NCBI RefSeq assembly: GCF_026239735.1
Contig: NZ_JAPIVT010000003.1
Coordinates: forward strand, 62,001 to 126,000
Length of the DNA stretch: 64,000 nt
Origin: Pedobacter sp. MC2016-05
GTDB lineage: Bacteria; Bacteroidota; Bacteroidia; Sphingobacteriales; Sphingobacteriaceae
Reading direction: 5' to 3'
Under the pieces are notes generated by a model. It ran no database searches. It saw only the letters and a program-made list of their open reading frames with translations, and had not been told where the DNA came from. Below are positions 35,759 to 44,845 of the stretch, piece by piece. Position 1 is the first letter of the stretch. Each line of letters begins with the position of its first letter. The translations under genes were made by a program, and so were the position numbers.

Positions 35759-36619
35759 TTAATGTAATGCATGGCGTTTCACTACACCGCCTTTTAAATC
35801 GGCAATTTGTTGCTGAATAACGAACGCATCTGCATCGATTTGCCTGATGGCCGATTGTAATTTGCTCATTTCTAACTTCGTTACTACGGTAAAAATAATA
35901 TCGAGATCTTTCTTTTCGCCATAGCCGCCTTCGCCTTTGTAAATGGTCACACCACGCTTCATATCGTTGATAATATAGGCTTTAATTTCTTCCTGGTGCT
36001 CGGAAATAATGGTGACGCCAGTGTATTGCTCCAAACCATTCACAATAAAATCGATCGTACTTGATGCAGAAAGGTAGGTCAAAATGGCGTAAAGCGCCGT
36101 TTCGATGTTGAGGAAATAAGCGGCAAACGCAAAGATAATGATGTTTAAAATCAGGATGATATTGCCCACCGTTAAAATGCTGTTTTTACTGATGTAAAGC
36201 GCCAAAACTTCTGTACCATCAATTACGCAACCGCCTCTCATAGCCAAACCAATTCCTCCGCCTAGAAACAAACCACCAAAAAATGCAATCAATAATTTAT
36301 CGTGAGTAATGGGCTGGAACGGAACAATAATCAATGCTACGGCCAATGTTGCAATGGCAATGGCTGTTTTAATGGCAAAACCTTTGCCTATTTGTTTGTA
36401 GCCTAAAATTACGAATGGAATGTTGATGATGGCAATGAGGTAAGATAAATTCCATTTGGTTAAGGTGCTTACCAATAGCGAAATACCTGTAACACCTCCA
36501 TCAATAAATTCGTTTGGCATTAAAAAGCTTTTCAAACCAAAACAGGCTGAAGTTACACCAGCAACGATTAAAAAGAATTCTTTTACAAATCTGGTGTTTC
36601 GGTTTTTAATGTTGTTCAT
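35759..36619 (-). CDS. YitT-family membrane protein (DUF2179)
   Basis: 286 aa. Five or six membrane helices in the first 190 residues (FFLIVAGVTSACFGLKSFLMPN; GGLFLGGGIGLAMRGGCVIDGTEVLALY), then the soluble DUF2179 domain (about 200-280, TIISEHQEEIKAYIINDMKRGVTIYKGEGGY cut by its glycine turn). Transport substrate of the family is not known. The ATG overlaps the truB stop in ATGA (36616-36619), so it is translated with truB. It sits between truB and ribF, genes often adjacent in this group. Confidence 0.9.
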   Translation of the reverse strand: MNNIKNRNTRFVKEFFLIVAGVTSACFGLKSFLMPNEFIDGGVTGISLLVSTLTKWNLSYLIAIINIPFVILGYKQIGKGFAIKTAIAIATLAVALIIVPFQPITHDKLLIAFFGGLFLGGGIGLAMRGGCVIDGTEVLALYISKNSILTVGNIILILNIIIFAFAAYFLNIETALYAILTYLSASSTIDFIVNGLEQYTGVTIISEHQEEIKAYIINDMKRGVTIYKGEGGYGEKKDLDIIFTVVTKLEMSKLQSAIRQIDADAFVIQQQIADLKGGVVKRHALH

Positions 36620-37365
36620 AGTTGAGGTTCGGTTTTTGGCTCTTCCTTCTTACTGCGAATATAATTAACGAGTTCTAAAACCTCAAATGAATCGGAAAGC
36701 AAAAAGTTTCCACTACGTGTGCGGGTGAGTTTTGATAAATAGGCGCCATTGTTGAGCTGTTTCCCGAAATCGGAAACGAGCGAACGTATGTATGTGCCTT
36801 TACTGCAAACAATTCTGAAATCTACTTCTGGCAGTTCGATACGGGTAATTTCAAACTCAGGGACGGTAACAAAACGTTTTCGCAATTCTACTTCTTCTCC
36901 TAATCTTGCTTTTACGTATAAACGTTCTCCATTAACTTTTACCGCTGAATGTGCTGGTGGATATTGTTCTATATCGCCAATAAACGGCTTACATGCTGCA
37001 TAGATTTCATCTTCTGTAATTTTGCTAATGTCGAAAGTTTCATCAACCTCCGTTTCCATATCAAAAGAAGGGGTGGTGGCACCTAAAATCATGGTACCGG
37101 TATATTCTTTTTCTTCTGCCTGAAAGGTATCTATTTGCTTGGTTAATTTGCCGGTGCATATAATCAGCAGGCCTGTTGCTAATGGATCTAGTGTGCCTGC
37201 GTGGCCAACTTTAAGTTTTAGAGGTTTTAAAGAATTACGAATTTTGCCAACCACATCAAAGGATGTCCACTTGTATGGTTTATTAATTAGAAGCAGTTCA
37301 CCTTCTGCAAAATTGAAATCTCTAAACTTTGAATTTTCTGTACTCACAAATCTTTTTTTGCGCAA
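36616..37365 (-). CDS. truB: tRNA pseudouridine-55 synthase
   Basis: 249 aa. Makes pseudouridine 55 in the T-loop of tRNAs. Catalytic Asp60 lies in KVGHAGTLDPLATGLL; KPYKWTSFDVV, the YPPAHSAVKVNGERLY segment and CSKGTYIRSLVSDFG are the other family motifs. It lacks the long C-terminal PUA extension, as usual for shorter bacterial TruB. Starts 9 bp after the uppP stop and overlaps the YitT start by 4 bp, so it belongs to one operon with them. Confidence 0.96.
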   Translation of the reverse strand: MRKKRFVSTENSKFRDFNFAEGELLLINKPYKWTSFDVVGKIRNSLKPLKLKVGHAGTLDPLATGLLIICTGKLTKQIDTFQAEEKEYTGTMILGATTPSFDMETEVDETFDISKITEDEIYAACKPFIGDIEQYPPAHSAVKVNGERLYVKARLGEEVELRKRFVTVPEFEITRIELPEVDFRIVCSKGTYIRSLVSDFGKQLNNGAYLSKLTRTRSGNFLLSDSFEVLELVNYIRSKKEEPKTEPQL

Positions 37366-37374
37366 AGATACAGA

Positions 37375-38169
37375 TTAAATTATTTCTAAGTTATGGCCAG
37401 TCATTAGCAGGATGATGATGATTAAACCTGCAACAATTCTATACCAGCCAAACATTTTGAAACCGTGTTTATTTAAATACCCAATAAAACTTTTAATCGC
37501 CAGAAGTGCTACAATAAAAGCAACTACGTTACCAACAATAAGTAAATTGGTTTGCTCCTGGGTAATGGTATGACCATCCTGATAAAAATCTAAAAGTTTT
37601 TTTGCGGTGGCAGCAAACATGGTTGGAACAGCTAAAAAGAATGAAAATTCTGCCGCTACTTTTCTGCTTAATTTTTGAGTCATACCACCAATAATAGTGG
37701 CTCCAGAGCGTGAAACCCCGGGTATCATGGCGATGCACTGAAAAAATCCGATTTTTAAAGCGGTTAAATAATTAATCTCTTCTTCTTCATTAATGGTTGG
37801 TTTATCGAACCACTTATCAACAAAAAGCAAAATTATACCACCCACCAAGAGTGATATACCAACTGCCATCGGACTTTCTAAAAGTTCATCTATCTTCTTA
37901 CTTAGCAAAAGGCCAAAAACAGCGGCAGGGATGAAAGCAACAACAAGTTTGACGTAGAAGTTTATTGATTTGAAAAAGCGTTTGAAGTACAAAACTACAA
38001 CTGATAAGATAGCCCCCAACTGAATAGCAACAGTAAATAGTTTTACGAAAGGATCGCTGGCTATCCCCATAAATGAGGAGCCGATAATCATGTGGCCTGT
38101 GCTTGATACCGGTAAAAACTCAGTTAATCCTTCAATGACGGCAAGGATAATGGCTTGAAAATAGTTCAT
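37375..38169 (-). CDS. uppP: undecaprenyl-diphosphatase
   Basis: 264 aa, eight predicted helices. Converts undecaprenyl diphosphate to the monophosphate carrier lipid for peptidoglycan and other polymers. Active-site motifs [14 protein letters not shown] (residues 13-26) and [10 protein letters not shown] (150-159) are intact. Nine bases separate it from truB. A strong hairpin sits between it and the upstream DUF3098 gene, so it probably has its own promoter or relies on read-through. Confers basal bacitracin resistance in related bacteria. Confidence 0.97.
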   Translation of the reverse strand: MNYFQAIILAVIEGLTEFLPVSSTGHMIIGSSFMGIASDPFVKLFTVAIQLGAILSVVVLYFKRFFKSINFYVKLVVAFIPAAVFGLLLSKKIDELLESPMAVGISLLVGGIILLFVDKWFDKPTINEEEEINYLTALKIGFFQCIAMIPGVSRSGATIIGGMTQKLSRKVAAEFSFFLAVPTMFAATAKKLLDFYQDGHTITQEQTNLLIVGNVVAFIVALLAIKSFIGYLNKHGFKMFGWYRIVAGLIIIILLMTGHNLEII

Positions 38170-38194
38170 AGGTTTTGGGTAGTGCGGAAATGTA

Positions 38195-38222
38195 GAAAAC
38201 GCTTAATTTATTAAGCGTTTTC
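38195..38222 (-). terminator. hairpin after the ftsX-DUF3098 pair
   Basis: GAAAACGCTTAA (38195-38206) pairs perfectly with TTAAGCGTTTTC (38211-38222) around a 4-nt loop. It lies between the DUF3098 stop and the uppP start. The T-run after the stem is short, so partial termination is likely. Confidence 0.65.
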
Positions 38223-38247
38223 GGTATGGTAGTCTGTAATGAACAAA

Positions 38248-38478
38248 TTATTTTTTTAAAATAGCGTAAATGCCGAAGGCAAAACCAAATAACACCACTA
38301 AAGGAGCAAGTAATGTTCTTCTAAAATCGTAAATGTCGCCTGTTGTACCCATCATTAAAATGAAGCCAAGAACGACAATAGCCATACTAATTAACAATAA
38401 TTGATAATTTTTTTTCGTAAAAACCAACTCGTTTTTCACATCCTTTGCAATCGGATTTGTTTTTTTCTCTAATGCCAT
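38248..38478 (-). CDS. DUF3098 membrane protein
   Basis: 76 aa. Polar N-terminus, then two hydrophobic helices (YQLLLISMAIVVLGFILMMG and LAPLVVLFGFAFGIYAIL) with the family's GDIYDFRR loop between them. It shares one base with the ftsX stop (TAATG), so it is translationally coupled. DUF3098 genes recur next to ftsX and uppP in Bacteroidota; role unknown, presumably with cell-envelope synthesis or division. Confidence 0.9.
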   Translation of the reverse strand: MALEKKTNPIAKDVKNELVFTKKNYQLLLISMAIVVLGFILMMGTTGDIYDFRRTLLAPLVVLFGFAFGIYAILKK

Positions 38479-39356
38479 TATCTGTAAAGGTTATAAGATT
38501 TTAAGCGTAAATATCTGCTCACTGCAAACCAGGTACTAATGCCTGTTATAAATATGCCTATAATTACTAAAGCAACAAATACAAAACCAAATTCTTTGTA
38601 GTTGTTTAAAATGATAATTTCAGGCACTTCTTTTCTGGCATATATTAAGGTAGCCAATAAAATAATGATCGCAATGAACGCTGCTATTAAACCATGTAGT
38701 GCAGCAAATAATAAGAAAGGACGTCGAATAAAATTTTTCGTTGCACCAACTAGCTGCATACTCTTAATTAAAAATCTTTGAGAATAAATAGCTAATCTTA
38801 TCGTATTGTTTATCAATGCAATAGAAATTATTAAAAGTAATGCTGCAAAAGCTAAAATAATCAAGCCAATAGTATTGATATTTTTATTTACCATATCAAT
38901 TAAAGAGCTTTGATAAACGACCTCTTTAACCACGGGGTTTTTTGAAATCGAGGCTTTCAACCCATCTATACTTTTGTTATTGGCATATTCTGCTTTCAAA
39001 TACACATCGAAGGTTGATGTTAAAGGATTGTAGCCCAAGAAGTTTACAAAATCCTCTCCTAAATCCTGAGTAAGATTTCTGGCAGCAAGCTCCTTGTTTA
39101 CATATTGGGTTTGTTTAACCGCTTTATTTGCATTCAACTCTTTTTGGAAAGCCAAAACATCCGCCTCTTTCGCACCCTCGTCTACTATGATATTTAAAAC
39201 TATGTTTTCTTTAACATAGTTTGATAGGTTTTTGGCATGTACAAGTACCAACCCAAGCAGTCCGAGCATTAATAAAACCAATGCAATACTAATAATAGTA
39301 GAGATGTATACGGTTTTGGTTTTCTTAGATGCGTCACTTACTTCGAATTCTTCCAT
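38478..39356 (-). CDS. ftsX: cell-division ABC permease FtsX
   Basis: 292 aa from the ATG at 39356 (MEEFEVSDASKKTKTVYIST), preferred over an upstream ATG at 39401 that would add 15 residues. One N-terminal helix, a periplasmic domain of about 120 residues (ENIVLNIIVDEGAKEADVLAF... and the KNPVVKEVVYQS segment), then three helices with the FtsX-type SMQLVGATKNFIRRPF coupling region. With the ATPase FtsE it signals to peptidoglycan hydrolases at the septum. ftsE is not adjacent, which is usual in this phylum. Confidence 0.93.
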   Translation of the reverse strand: MEEFEVSDASKKTKTVYISTIISIALVLLMLGLLGLVLVHAKNLSNYVKENIVLNIIVDEGAKEADVLAFQKELNANKAVKQTQYVNKELAARNLTQDLGEDFVNFLGYNPLTSTFDVYLKAEYANNKSIDGLKASISKNPVVKEVVYQSSLIDMVNKNINTIGLIILAFAALLLIISIALINNTIRLAIYSQRFLIKSMQLVGATKNFIRRPFLLFAALHGLIAAFIAIIILLATLIYARKEVPEIIILNNYKEFGFVFVALVIIGIFITGISTWFAVSRYLRLKSYNLYR

Positions 39357-39535
39357 GTATTTTTCTTTTGTTTTTGCGAAAATATAAATTATACCTGACA
39401 AACACCAATATAATCATCATTAACGGTATAGGCCAATATTTAGTTTAGTTAATACCTTAAAATTTTGATGATTTTTACAGTGCGGTACGAATTTTGTTAA
39501 AAGGCCGTTATCTTAATAACCCAATTAAAATTCAA

Positions 39536-39958
39536 ATGAAAAGACAAATTACCCTGCTCGGTTTATTTATTGTATTTATCTCTGTTCTATTTTCGTGTAA
39601 GAAAGATGACGAGTCTGTTAAAGCTCGTGTTACAGGTAGATGGAGCATAGCGAAGATAGAAGTATCTGGCTACACGGCTGCTGATGCACTGGCAGATCCA
39701 AGTAAAGTTAACGGTACAATTACAGGATTAAGTGGCGACTATATGGATTTCAAAGCAGATAATGATGATCAGGTTGAACAAAGTATTAAGGGTAACAGAA
39801 CCATTGGTAATTACGTTATCGTTGATAACAGGTTAAATATCTCTTTTGCTGAAGGTAATTATTATGGCACTGTTACAGCGTTGACCACAAACCAATTGCA
39901 GTTTACTGCTAAACTTGATAAAACAAGCGTTGTTAAAATCTATTCTTTAACACGATAA
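39536..39958 (+). CDS. lipocalin-like lipoprotein, 140 aa
   Basis: Start at the ATG 39536, which gives a lipoprotein signal (MKRQITLLGLFIVFISVLFS followed by Cys21). An earlier ATG at 39494 would add 14 residues in front. The mature part has strands typical of small Bacteroidota lipocalin-like proteins (ARVTGRWSIAKIEVSG, then YMDFKADNDDQ, NRLNISFAE, LQFTAKLDK). Anchored in a membrane, facing the periplasm or outside. Ligand unknown. Followed by a strong terminator, so it is a single-gene unit. Confidence 0.8.
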   Translation: MKRQITLLGLFIVFISVLFSCKKDDESVKARVTGRWSIAKIEVSGYTAADALADPSKVNGTITGLSGDYMDFKADNDDQVEQSIKGNRTIGNYVIVDNRLNISFAEGNYYGTVTALTTNQLQFTAKLDKTSVVKIYSLTR

Positions 39959-39985
39959 AAAATCTTAAATCCCCGATTATTTGCT

Positions 39986-40023
39986 TGCGCCATTGGTTTT
40001 AGATCAGTGGCGCATTTTTATTT
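39986..40023 (+). terminator. terminator of the lipoprotein gene
   Basis: TGCGCCA (39986-39992) and TGGCGCA (40008-40014) form a perfect 7-bp stem with a 15-nt loop, followed by TTTTTATTT. Confidence 0.85.
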
Positions 40024-40218
40024 GGTGAGTTTCTTTATTCATGGTTTTTTACACTAAATAGCTTGCTTCGTATCTCTTAATCGAGAAAGTATGAAGAACG
40101 CAAGTATAAAAATCAAATCCAATGATATGTGTGTTATGTGGCAAAAAGCGATAAAAATTATGTTTCACTAAACCCCTTAATTTCCGTAATTTCGCCCTTT
40201 TAAAAATTAAAACTTGCA

Positions 40219-43005
40219 ATGGATTACCAATTCAAAGAAATAGAAAAAAAGTGGCAGAAGTTTTGGGCCGACAATCAAACATTCAAAGCCGAAAATCATT
40301 CTGAGAAACCAAAATATTACGTGTTAGACATGTTTCCTTATCCATCGGGAGCTGGATTACATGTTGGTCATCCGCTGGGTTACATTGCATCAGATATTTT
40401 TTCGAGATATAAACGCCTTAAGGGCTTTAACGTTTTGCATCCAATGGGTTACGATTCATTTGGTTTGCCAGCAGAACAATATGCTATCCAAACTGGTCAG
40501 CACCCGGCTATTACAACGGAGGCAAATATTGCCACTTACCGTCGGCAGTTAGACCAAATTGGTTTTTCTTTTGATTGGAGCCGCGAAGTGCGTACCAGTG
40601 AGCCGTCTTATTATAAGTGGACGCAATGGATTTTCATGCAGTTATTCAATTCATGGTATAACATTGAAAATGATAGGGCAGAAGACATCACCACGTTGAT
40701 TGAAAAATTCAATGCATCGGGCACAGCTGATGTTAAGGCGGTTTGCGATGAGGATGTGAAATCTTTCCTACCGAGTGATTGGGCTACTTTTACAGACGAG
40801 GAAAGTCAAGTCGAGTTGTTAAAATACCGTATGACTTACCTGAGAGAAAGCACCGTAAACTGGTGCCCGGCTTTAGGAACAGTTTTGGCAAATGATGAAG
40901 TGAAAGATGGTTTTTCTGAGCGTGGCGGATTTCCTGTTGAGCAAAAGAAAATGATGCAATGGAGCATGAGAATCACGGCTTACTCGGATAGGCTTTTGCA
41001 AGGTTTAGATACCATCGACTGGCCTGAACCGATTAAGGAAATGCAGCGCAACTGGATCGGAAAGAGCGTTGGTGCGAGTGTGAAGTTCCAGGTGGAAGGC
41101 AGCGATAGACAAATTGAAGTTTTCACCACTCGAGTAGATACTATTTTCGGCGTTTCCTATTTGGTATTGGCTCCAGAACACGAATGGGTTGCCGAACTAA
41201 CTACCGAAACACAAAAACAAGGTATCGAGAATTATATTTCTCAAACCAAAAAGAAATCAGAATTAGACCGCATGGCGGATACAAAAACGGTTTCAGGTGC
41301 ATTTACTGGTACTTATGTGATTAACCCGGTAAATGGCGAACGGGTTCAATTATGGATTGCCGATTACGTACTTGCCGGTTATGGAACGGGTGCGGTAATG
41401 GGTGTGCCAAGTGGCGATCAACGCGACTGGTTATTTGCAAAGCACTTCAGCTTGCCAATTATCCAGATTTTAGATGGTCAGCAGGATATTGAAATACAAG
41501 CTGACCCAACAAAAGAGGGGAAATATATCAATTCAGGTTTCATTAACGGGTTGACATATAAAGAAGCTGTTCCGTTTTTAAATAACTGGTTAGAAGTAGA
41601 AAAAGTGGGTAAGGCGAAAGTTAATTTCCGCCAGCGCGATGCGATTTTTGGTCGCCAACGTTATTGGGGAGAGCCAATTCCGGTTTACTTTAAAGATGGT
41701 TTGCCATACTTGATCCATGAAGAAGAACTGCCTTTGATCCTGCCGGAAATTGATAAATATCTACCTACAGAAACCGGAGAACCTCCTTTAGCCAGAGCGG
41801 AAGGTTGGAGCCCGAAGGAGGGGGGGCATTATGAATTAAGCACCATGCCGGGTTGGGCAGGAAGTAGCTGGTATTGGTACCGTTACATGGATGCCAACAA
41901 CAATGCCGACTTCGCTTCAAAAGAAGCTATTGAATACTGGAAGGCTGTAGATTTGTACATTGGCGGTTCAGAACATGCAACAGGCCATTTACTATATAGT
42001 CGTTTCTGGAATAAGTTTTTGAAAGATCTGGGTTACACGAAAGAAGAAGAGCCTTTCAAAAAATTGATTAATCAGGGAATGATTCAGGGTAGAAGTAATT
42101 TTGTATACAGAATTAATGATGCCGATGGCAAGCCAACTAATACTTACGTTTCTGCGGGCCTTAGAAAAGAATATAAAACATCAGCATTGCATGTCGATGT
42201 TAACATCGTAGAAAATGATACGCTAGATTTAAATAAATTCAAAGCCTGGAGAGAAGAGTACGCTCATGCGGAATTTATTCTTGAAGGCGGAAAATATATT
42301 TGTGGTGTTGAAGTCGAAAAAATGTCTAAATCAAAATTCAACGTGGTTAATCCCGATGATTTGATTGAGCGTTATGGAGCCGATACCTTGCGTATGTATG
42401 AGATGTTTTTAGGTCCGCTGGAACAAAGTAAGCCCTGGAATACAAACGGCATTGAAGGCGTATTTAAGTTTTTGCGCAAATTCTGGAGATTGTTCCACAA
42501 TGAAGCCTGGGAGTTTACTGTTTCTGATGCTGAACCGACCAAAGCCGAATTGAAATCACTTCATAAAATCATTAAGAAAGTTCAGGATGATATTGAGCGG
42601 TTCTCTTTCAATACATCTGTATCCAGTTTCATGATTGCGGTAAATGAGTTAACGGATTTAAAATGCAATAAGCGGAATATTTTACAGGATATGGTGATTA
42701 TTTTGTCGCCTTATGCTCCACACATTTGCGAAGAACTTTGGATTCAATTGGGTAATAAAGCGGGCAGCTTGTCTCACACGGAATTCCCGATTTTCAATCC
42801 AAAACATTTAGTAGAGGATGAATTTGCATATCCGGTTTCTATCAATGGTAAAATGAAGATGAACCTGAATTTGAACTTAACATTAGCGCAGCCAGAAGTT
42901 GAAGCAATTTTATTAGCGGATGAGCACTTCCAGAAATTTTTAGATGGCAAAGCGCCTAAAAAAATCATTTTCGTAAAAGGAAAGATTATTAACGTGGTGG
43001 TTTAA
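40219..43005 (+). CDS. leuS: leucyl-tRNA synthetase
   Basis: 928 aa class I synthetase. PYPSGAGLHVGH with the HIGH-type signature at residues 48-51, the inserted editing (CP1) domain about 230-430 with TTRVDTIFGVSYLVLAPEH, the WGEPIPVYF and GWAGSSWYWYRY segments, and the KMSKS loop at residues 701-705. A C-terminal anticodon-binding domain follows. It is somewhat longer than the roughly 860-aa enzyme of E. coli because of insertions, including residues about 625-690 (QGRSNFVYRI...YICGVEVEK). Single-gene unit with a strong terminator. Confidence 0.98.
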   Translation: MDYQFKEIEKKWQKFWADNQTFKAENHSEKPKYYVLDMFPYPSGAGLHVGHPLGYIASDIFSRYKRLKGFNVLHPMGYDSFGLPAEQYAIQTGQHPAITTEANIATYRRQLDQIGFSFDWSREVRTSEPSYYKWTQWIFMQLFNSWYNIENDRAEDITTLIEKFNASGTADVKAVCDEDVKSFLPSDWATFTDEESQVELLKYRMTYLRESTVNWCPALGTVLANDEVKDGFSERGGFPVEQKKMMQWSMRITAYSDRLLQGLDTIDWPEPIKEMQRNWIGKSVGASVKFQVEGSDRQIEVFTTRVDTIFGVSYLVLAPEHEWVAELTTETQKQGIENYISQTKKKSELDRMADTKTVSGAFTGTYVINPVNGERVQLWIADYVLAGYGTGAVMGVPSGDQRDWLFAKHFSLPIIQILDGQQDIEIQADPTKEGKYINSGFINGLTYKEAVPFLNNWLEVEKVGKAKVNFRQRDAIFGRQRYWGEPIPVYFKDGLPYLIHEEELPLILPEIDKYLPTETGEPPLARAEGWSPKEGGHYELSTMPGWAGSSWYWYRYMDANNNADFASKEAIEYWKAVDLYIGGSEHATGHLLYSRFWNKFLKDLGYTKEEEPFKKLINQGMIQGRSNFVYRINDADGKPTNTYVSAGLRKEYKTSALHVDVNIVENDTLDLNKFKAWREEYAHAEFILEGGKYICGVEVEKMSKSKFNVVNPDDLIERYGADTLRMYEMFLGPLEQSKPWNTNGIEGVFKFLRKFWRLFHNEAWEFTVSDAEPTKAELKSLHKIIKKVQDDIERFSFNTSVSSFMIAVNELTDLKCNKRNILQDMVIILSPYAPHICEELWIQLGNKAGSLSHTEFPIFNPKHLVEDEFAYPVSINGKMKMNLNLNLTLAQPEVEAILLADEHFQKFLDGKAPKKIIFVKGKIINVVV

Positions 43006-43041
43006 CTAAGAGGAAAGCTTGTTTGTAAAGTTTATATAGGA

Positions 43042-43083
43042 AAACCCTGAATTGATCTACTCAATTTAGGGTTTTTGTTTTTT
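43042..43083 (+). terminator. terminator of leuS
   Basis: AAACCCTGAATTGA (43042-43055) and TCAATTTAGGGTTT (43061-43074) form a 14-bp stem with one G-T pair and a 5-nt loop, followed by TTGTTTTTT. Confidence 0.92.
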
Positions 43084-43164
43084 AAGATTTCCGCCTACGC
43101 AGGAAGGACGACTGTTCATGTTAACATATTACTATTCATTGCCGTCTGGCTTTAGCCGACGGCC

Positions 43165-43200
43165 CAAAAAACAAACCCGAGCTGTAGTTTACAACCCGGG
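43165..43200 (-). terminator. terminator of the DEAD-box helicase gene
   Basis: On the minus strand CCCGGGTTGTA pairs with TACAGCTCGGG around a 3-nt loop (43176-43200), an 11-bp stem with two G-T pairs, followed by TTTGTTTTTT. A second hairpin, GCCGTC/GACGGC (43141-43163), lies next to it and may be part of a dispersed repeat. Confidence 0.85.
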
Positions 43201-43259
43201 ATTATATGTAATTCGCCAGAAAAAGCATTAGGCTTTCTGCTTTGTTCTTTCAGCTTAGA

Positions 43260-44564
43260 CTATGCTTTAGCCTTATTTCTATTTCCGCCGAACCTGCGGT
43301 TGTTACTGGCATTACGAGGTTTGCCGCTCATGTTTCCTTCACCGCCACCTCTTTTGCCACCACCGCCACCTTTCGATTGTGCTTGTGGCTTACGTTTAAC
43401 CTGATTTTTGGCCAGCATACTTTCCCAAGTTAATGGGTAAGGATGGTTATCAACAACAGGTAAAGTAATTTTAATCAGTTTCTGAATATCCAATAGATAC
43501 TCATTCTCTTCTGCATCGCAGAATGAAATCGCAATACCATTTGCACCCGCACGACCAGTACGACCGATTCTATGTACATAAGATTCAGGAATATTGGGTA
43601 ATTCGTAATTAAAAACGTGAGATAACTGGTCGATATCAATCCCGCGGGCAGCAATATCAGTAGCCACTAAAACGCGGATTTTTCTATCTTTGAAATCTGT
43701 TAAAGCCCTTTGACGAGCATTCTGAGATTTATTTCCGTGAATGGCAGCAGCTTTAATTCCAGCATGTGCCAAATCTTTCACAATACGATCTGCACCGTGT
43801 TTTGTACGGGTAAATACCAAAGCTGTTTCAATCGCTTTATCTTCCAACAAATGGATTAAAAGTTTCTTTTTATCGGGCTTATCTACAAAATAAATCGATT
43901 GGTTGATGGTTTCAGCGGTAGAAGATACTGGTGTAACCTCCACTTTTGTAGGACTAGATAAAATGGTATTCGCCAATTTTTGAATTTCATCAGGCATGGT
44001 AGCCGAGAAAAACAAGGTCTGGCGTTTCGCAGGTAATTTAGCCACAACCTTTTTCACATCGTGGATGAAACCCATATCCAACATACGGTCAGCCTCGTCC
44101 AAAACGAAAAGTTCAATCGTATTTAAACTAATGAAACCCTGGTTCATTAAATCCAACAAACGGCCTGGGGTAGCCACTAAAATATCAACACCTTTACGCA
44201 AAGCTTCCACCTGCGAGTGTTGGTTTACACCACCAAAAATTACCAGTCTGCGTAAATTAAGGTTGCTTCCGTAAGCTTTAAAACTTTCTTCAATTTGAAT
44301 GGCAAGCTCACGCGTAGGGGTTAAAACCAAAGCTTTTATATTTTTTGTTGCTTTAGTATTAATGTGTTTCTCGTGCAATAACTGCAACATCGGGATGGCA
44401 AAAGCAGCGGTTTTACCCGTTCCGGTTTGTGCGCAACCTAATAAATCTTTTCCTTTTAATATTGTGGGTATGGACTGCTCCTGTATTGGTGTAGGTTGAG
44501 TATAACCTTCTTTCTCAAGTGCCTTTAAAATTGGCTCAATGAGGTTTAATTCTTTGAATAACAT
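43260..44564 (-). CDS. DEAD-box RNA helicase, RhlE-like
   Basis: 434 aa from the ATG at 44564 (MLFKELNLIEPILKALEKEG), the normal family start; an ATG at 44645 would add an unrelated 27-residue leader. Motifs in order: Q motif (YTQPTPIQEQSIP), Walker A AQTGTGKT, PTRELA, TPGR, DEAD in VLDEADRMLDMGF, SAT in FFSAT, then the second RecA domain with VATDIAARGIDI and HRIGRTGRAG. The last 50 residues are Gly/Arg/Lys-rich and disordered (GGGGGKRGGGEGN), as in RhlE-type helicases that bind RNA unspecifically. It likely helps ribosome assembly or RNA turnover, especially in the cold. Confidence 0.95.
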   Translation of the reverse strand: MLFKELNLIEPILKALEKEGYTQPTPIQEQSIPTILKGKDLLGCAQTGTGKTAAFAIPMLQLLHEKHINTKATKNIKALVLTPTRELAIQIEESFKAYGSNLNLRRLVIFGGVNQHSQVEALRKGVDILVATPGRLLDLMNQGFISLNTIELFVLDEADRMLDMGFIHDVKKVVAKLPAKRQTLFFSATMPDEIQKLANTILSSPTKVEVTPVSSTAETINQSIYFVDKPDKKKLLIHLLEDKAIETALVFTRTKHGADRIVKDLAHAGIKAAAIHGNKSQNARQRALTDFKDRKIRVLVATDIAARGIDIDQLSHVFNYELPNIPESYVHRIGRTGRAGANGIAISFCDAEENEYLLDIQKLIKITLPVVDNHPYPLTWESMLAKNQVKRKPQAQSKGGGGGKRGGGEGNMSGKPRNASNNRRFGGNRNKAKA

Positions 44565-44697
44565 GTGTTTTTTTTCTGTAATATTTATCGAAGAAGCTAG
44601 AACAATCAATTGTTGAAGGACTAACTTGCGGAGAGAATATGCCATTCAGAATGGCAAGCCCTTATTCCTGCTTCGCTGCAAAGATAAGTAAATTAAA

Positions 44698-44845
44698 ATG
44701 ATTGAAGGAGTGAATTTCGATTGAATGACTTATTAAATGATTCATTCAGCGAAGAGCAACTAAATTTTGAATGAACGATTCGGATGGATTGACCGACTTA
44801 AGAATGGTTTATTCTATCATTCAATCATCCTCTAATTCAATCATT
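44698..44845. repeat. imperfect direct and inverted ATTCAATCAT repeats
   Basis: ATTCAATCAT occurs twice near 44819-44845 on the plus strand, and near-complementary forms (ATGATTGAA at 44698, GATTGAATGA at 44719) lie about 100 bp away, so the two ends can pair. It overlaps the last bases of the sugar transporter gene. Confidence 0.4.

Noticed and set aside
39357..39401. Longer FtsX N-terminus MSGIIYIFAKTKEKY
   Set aside because: The downstream ATG at 39356 gives the usual family N-terminus, and the extra residues overlap a likely promoter region.
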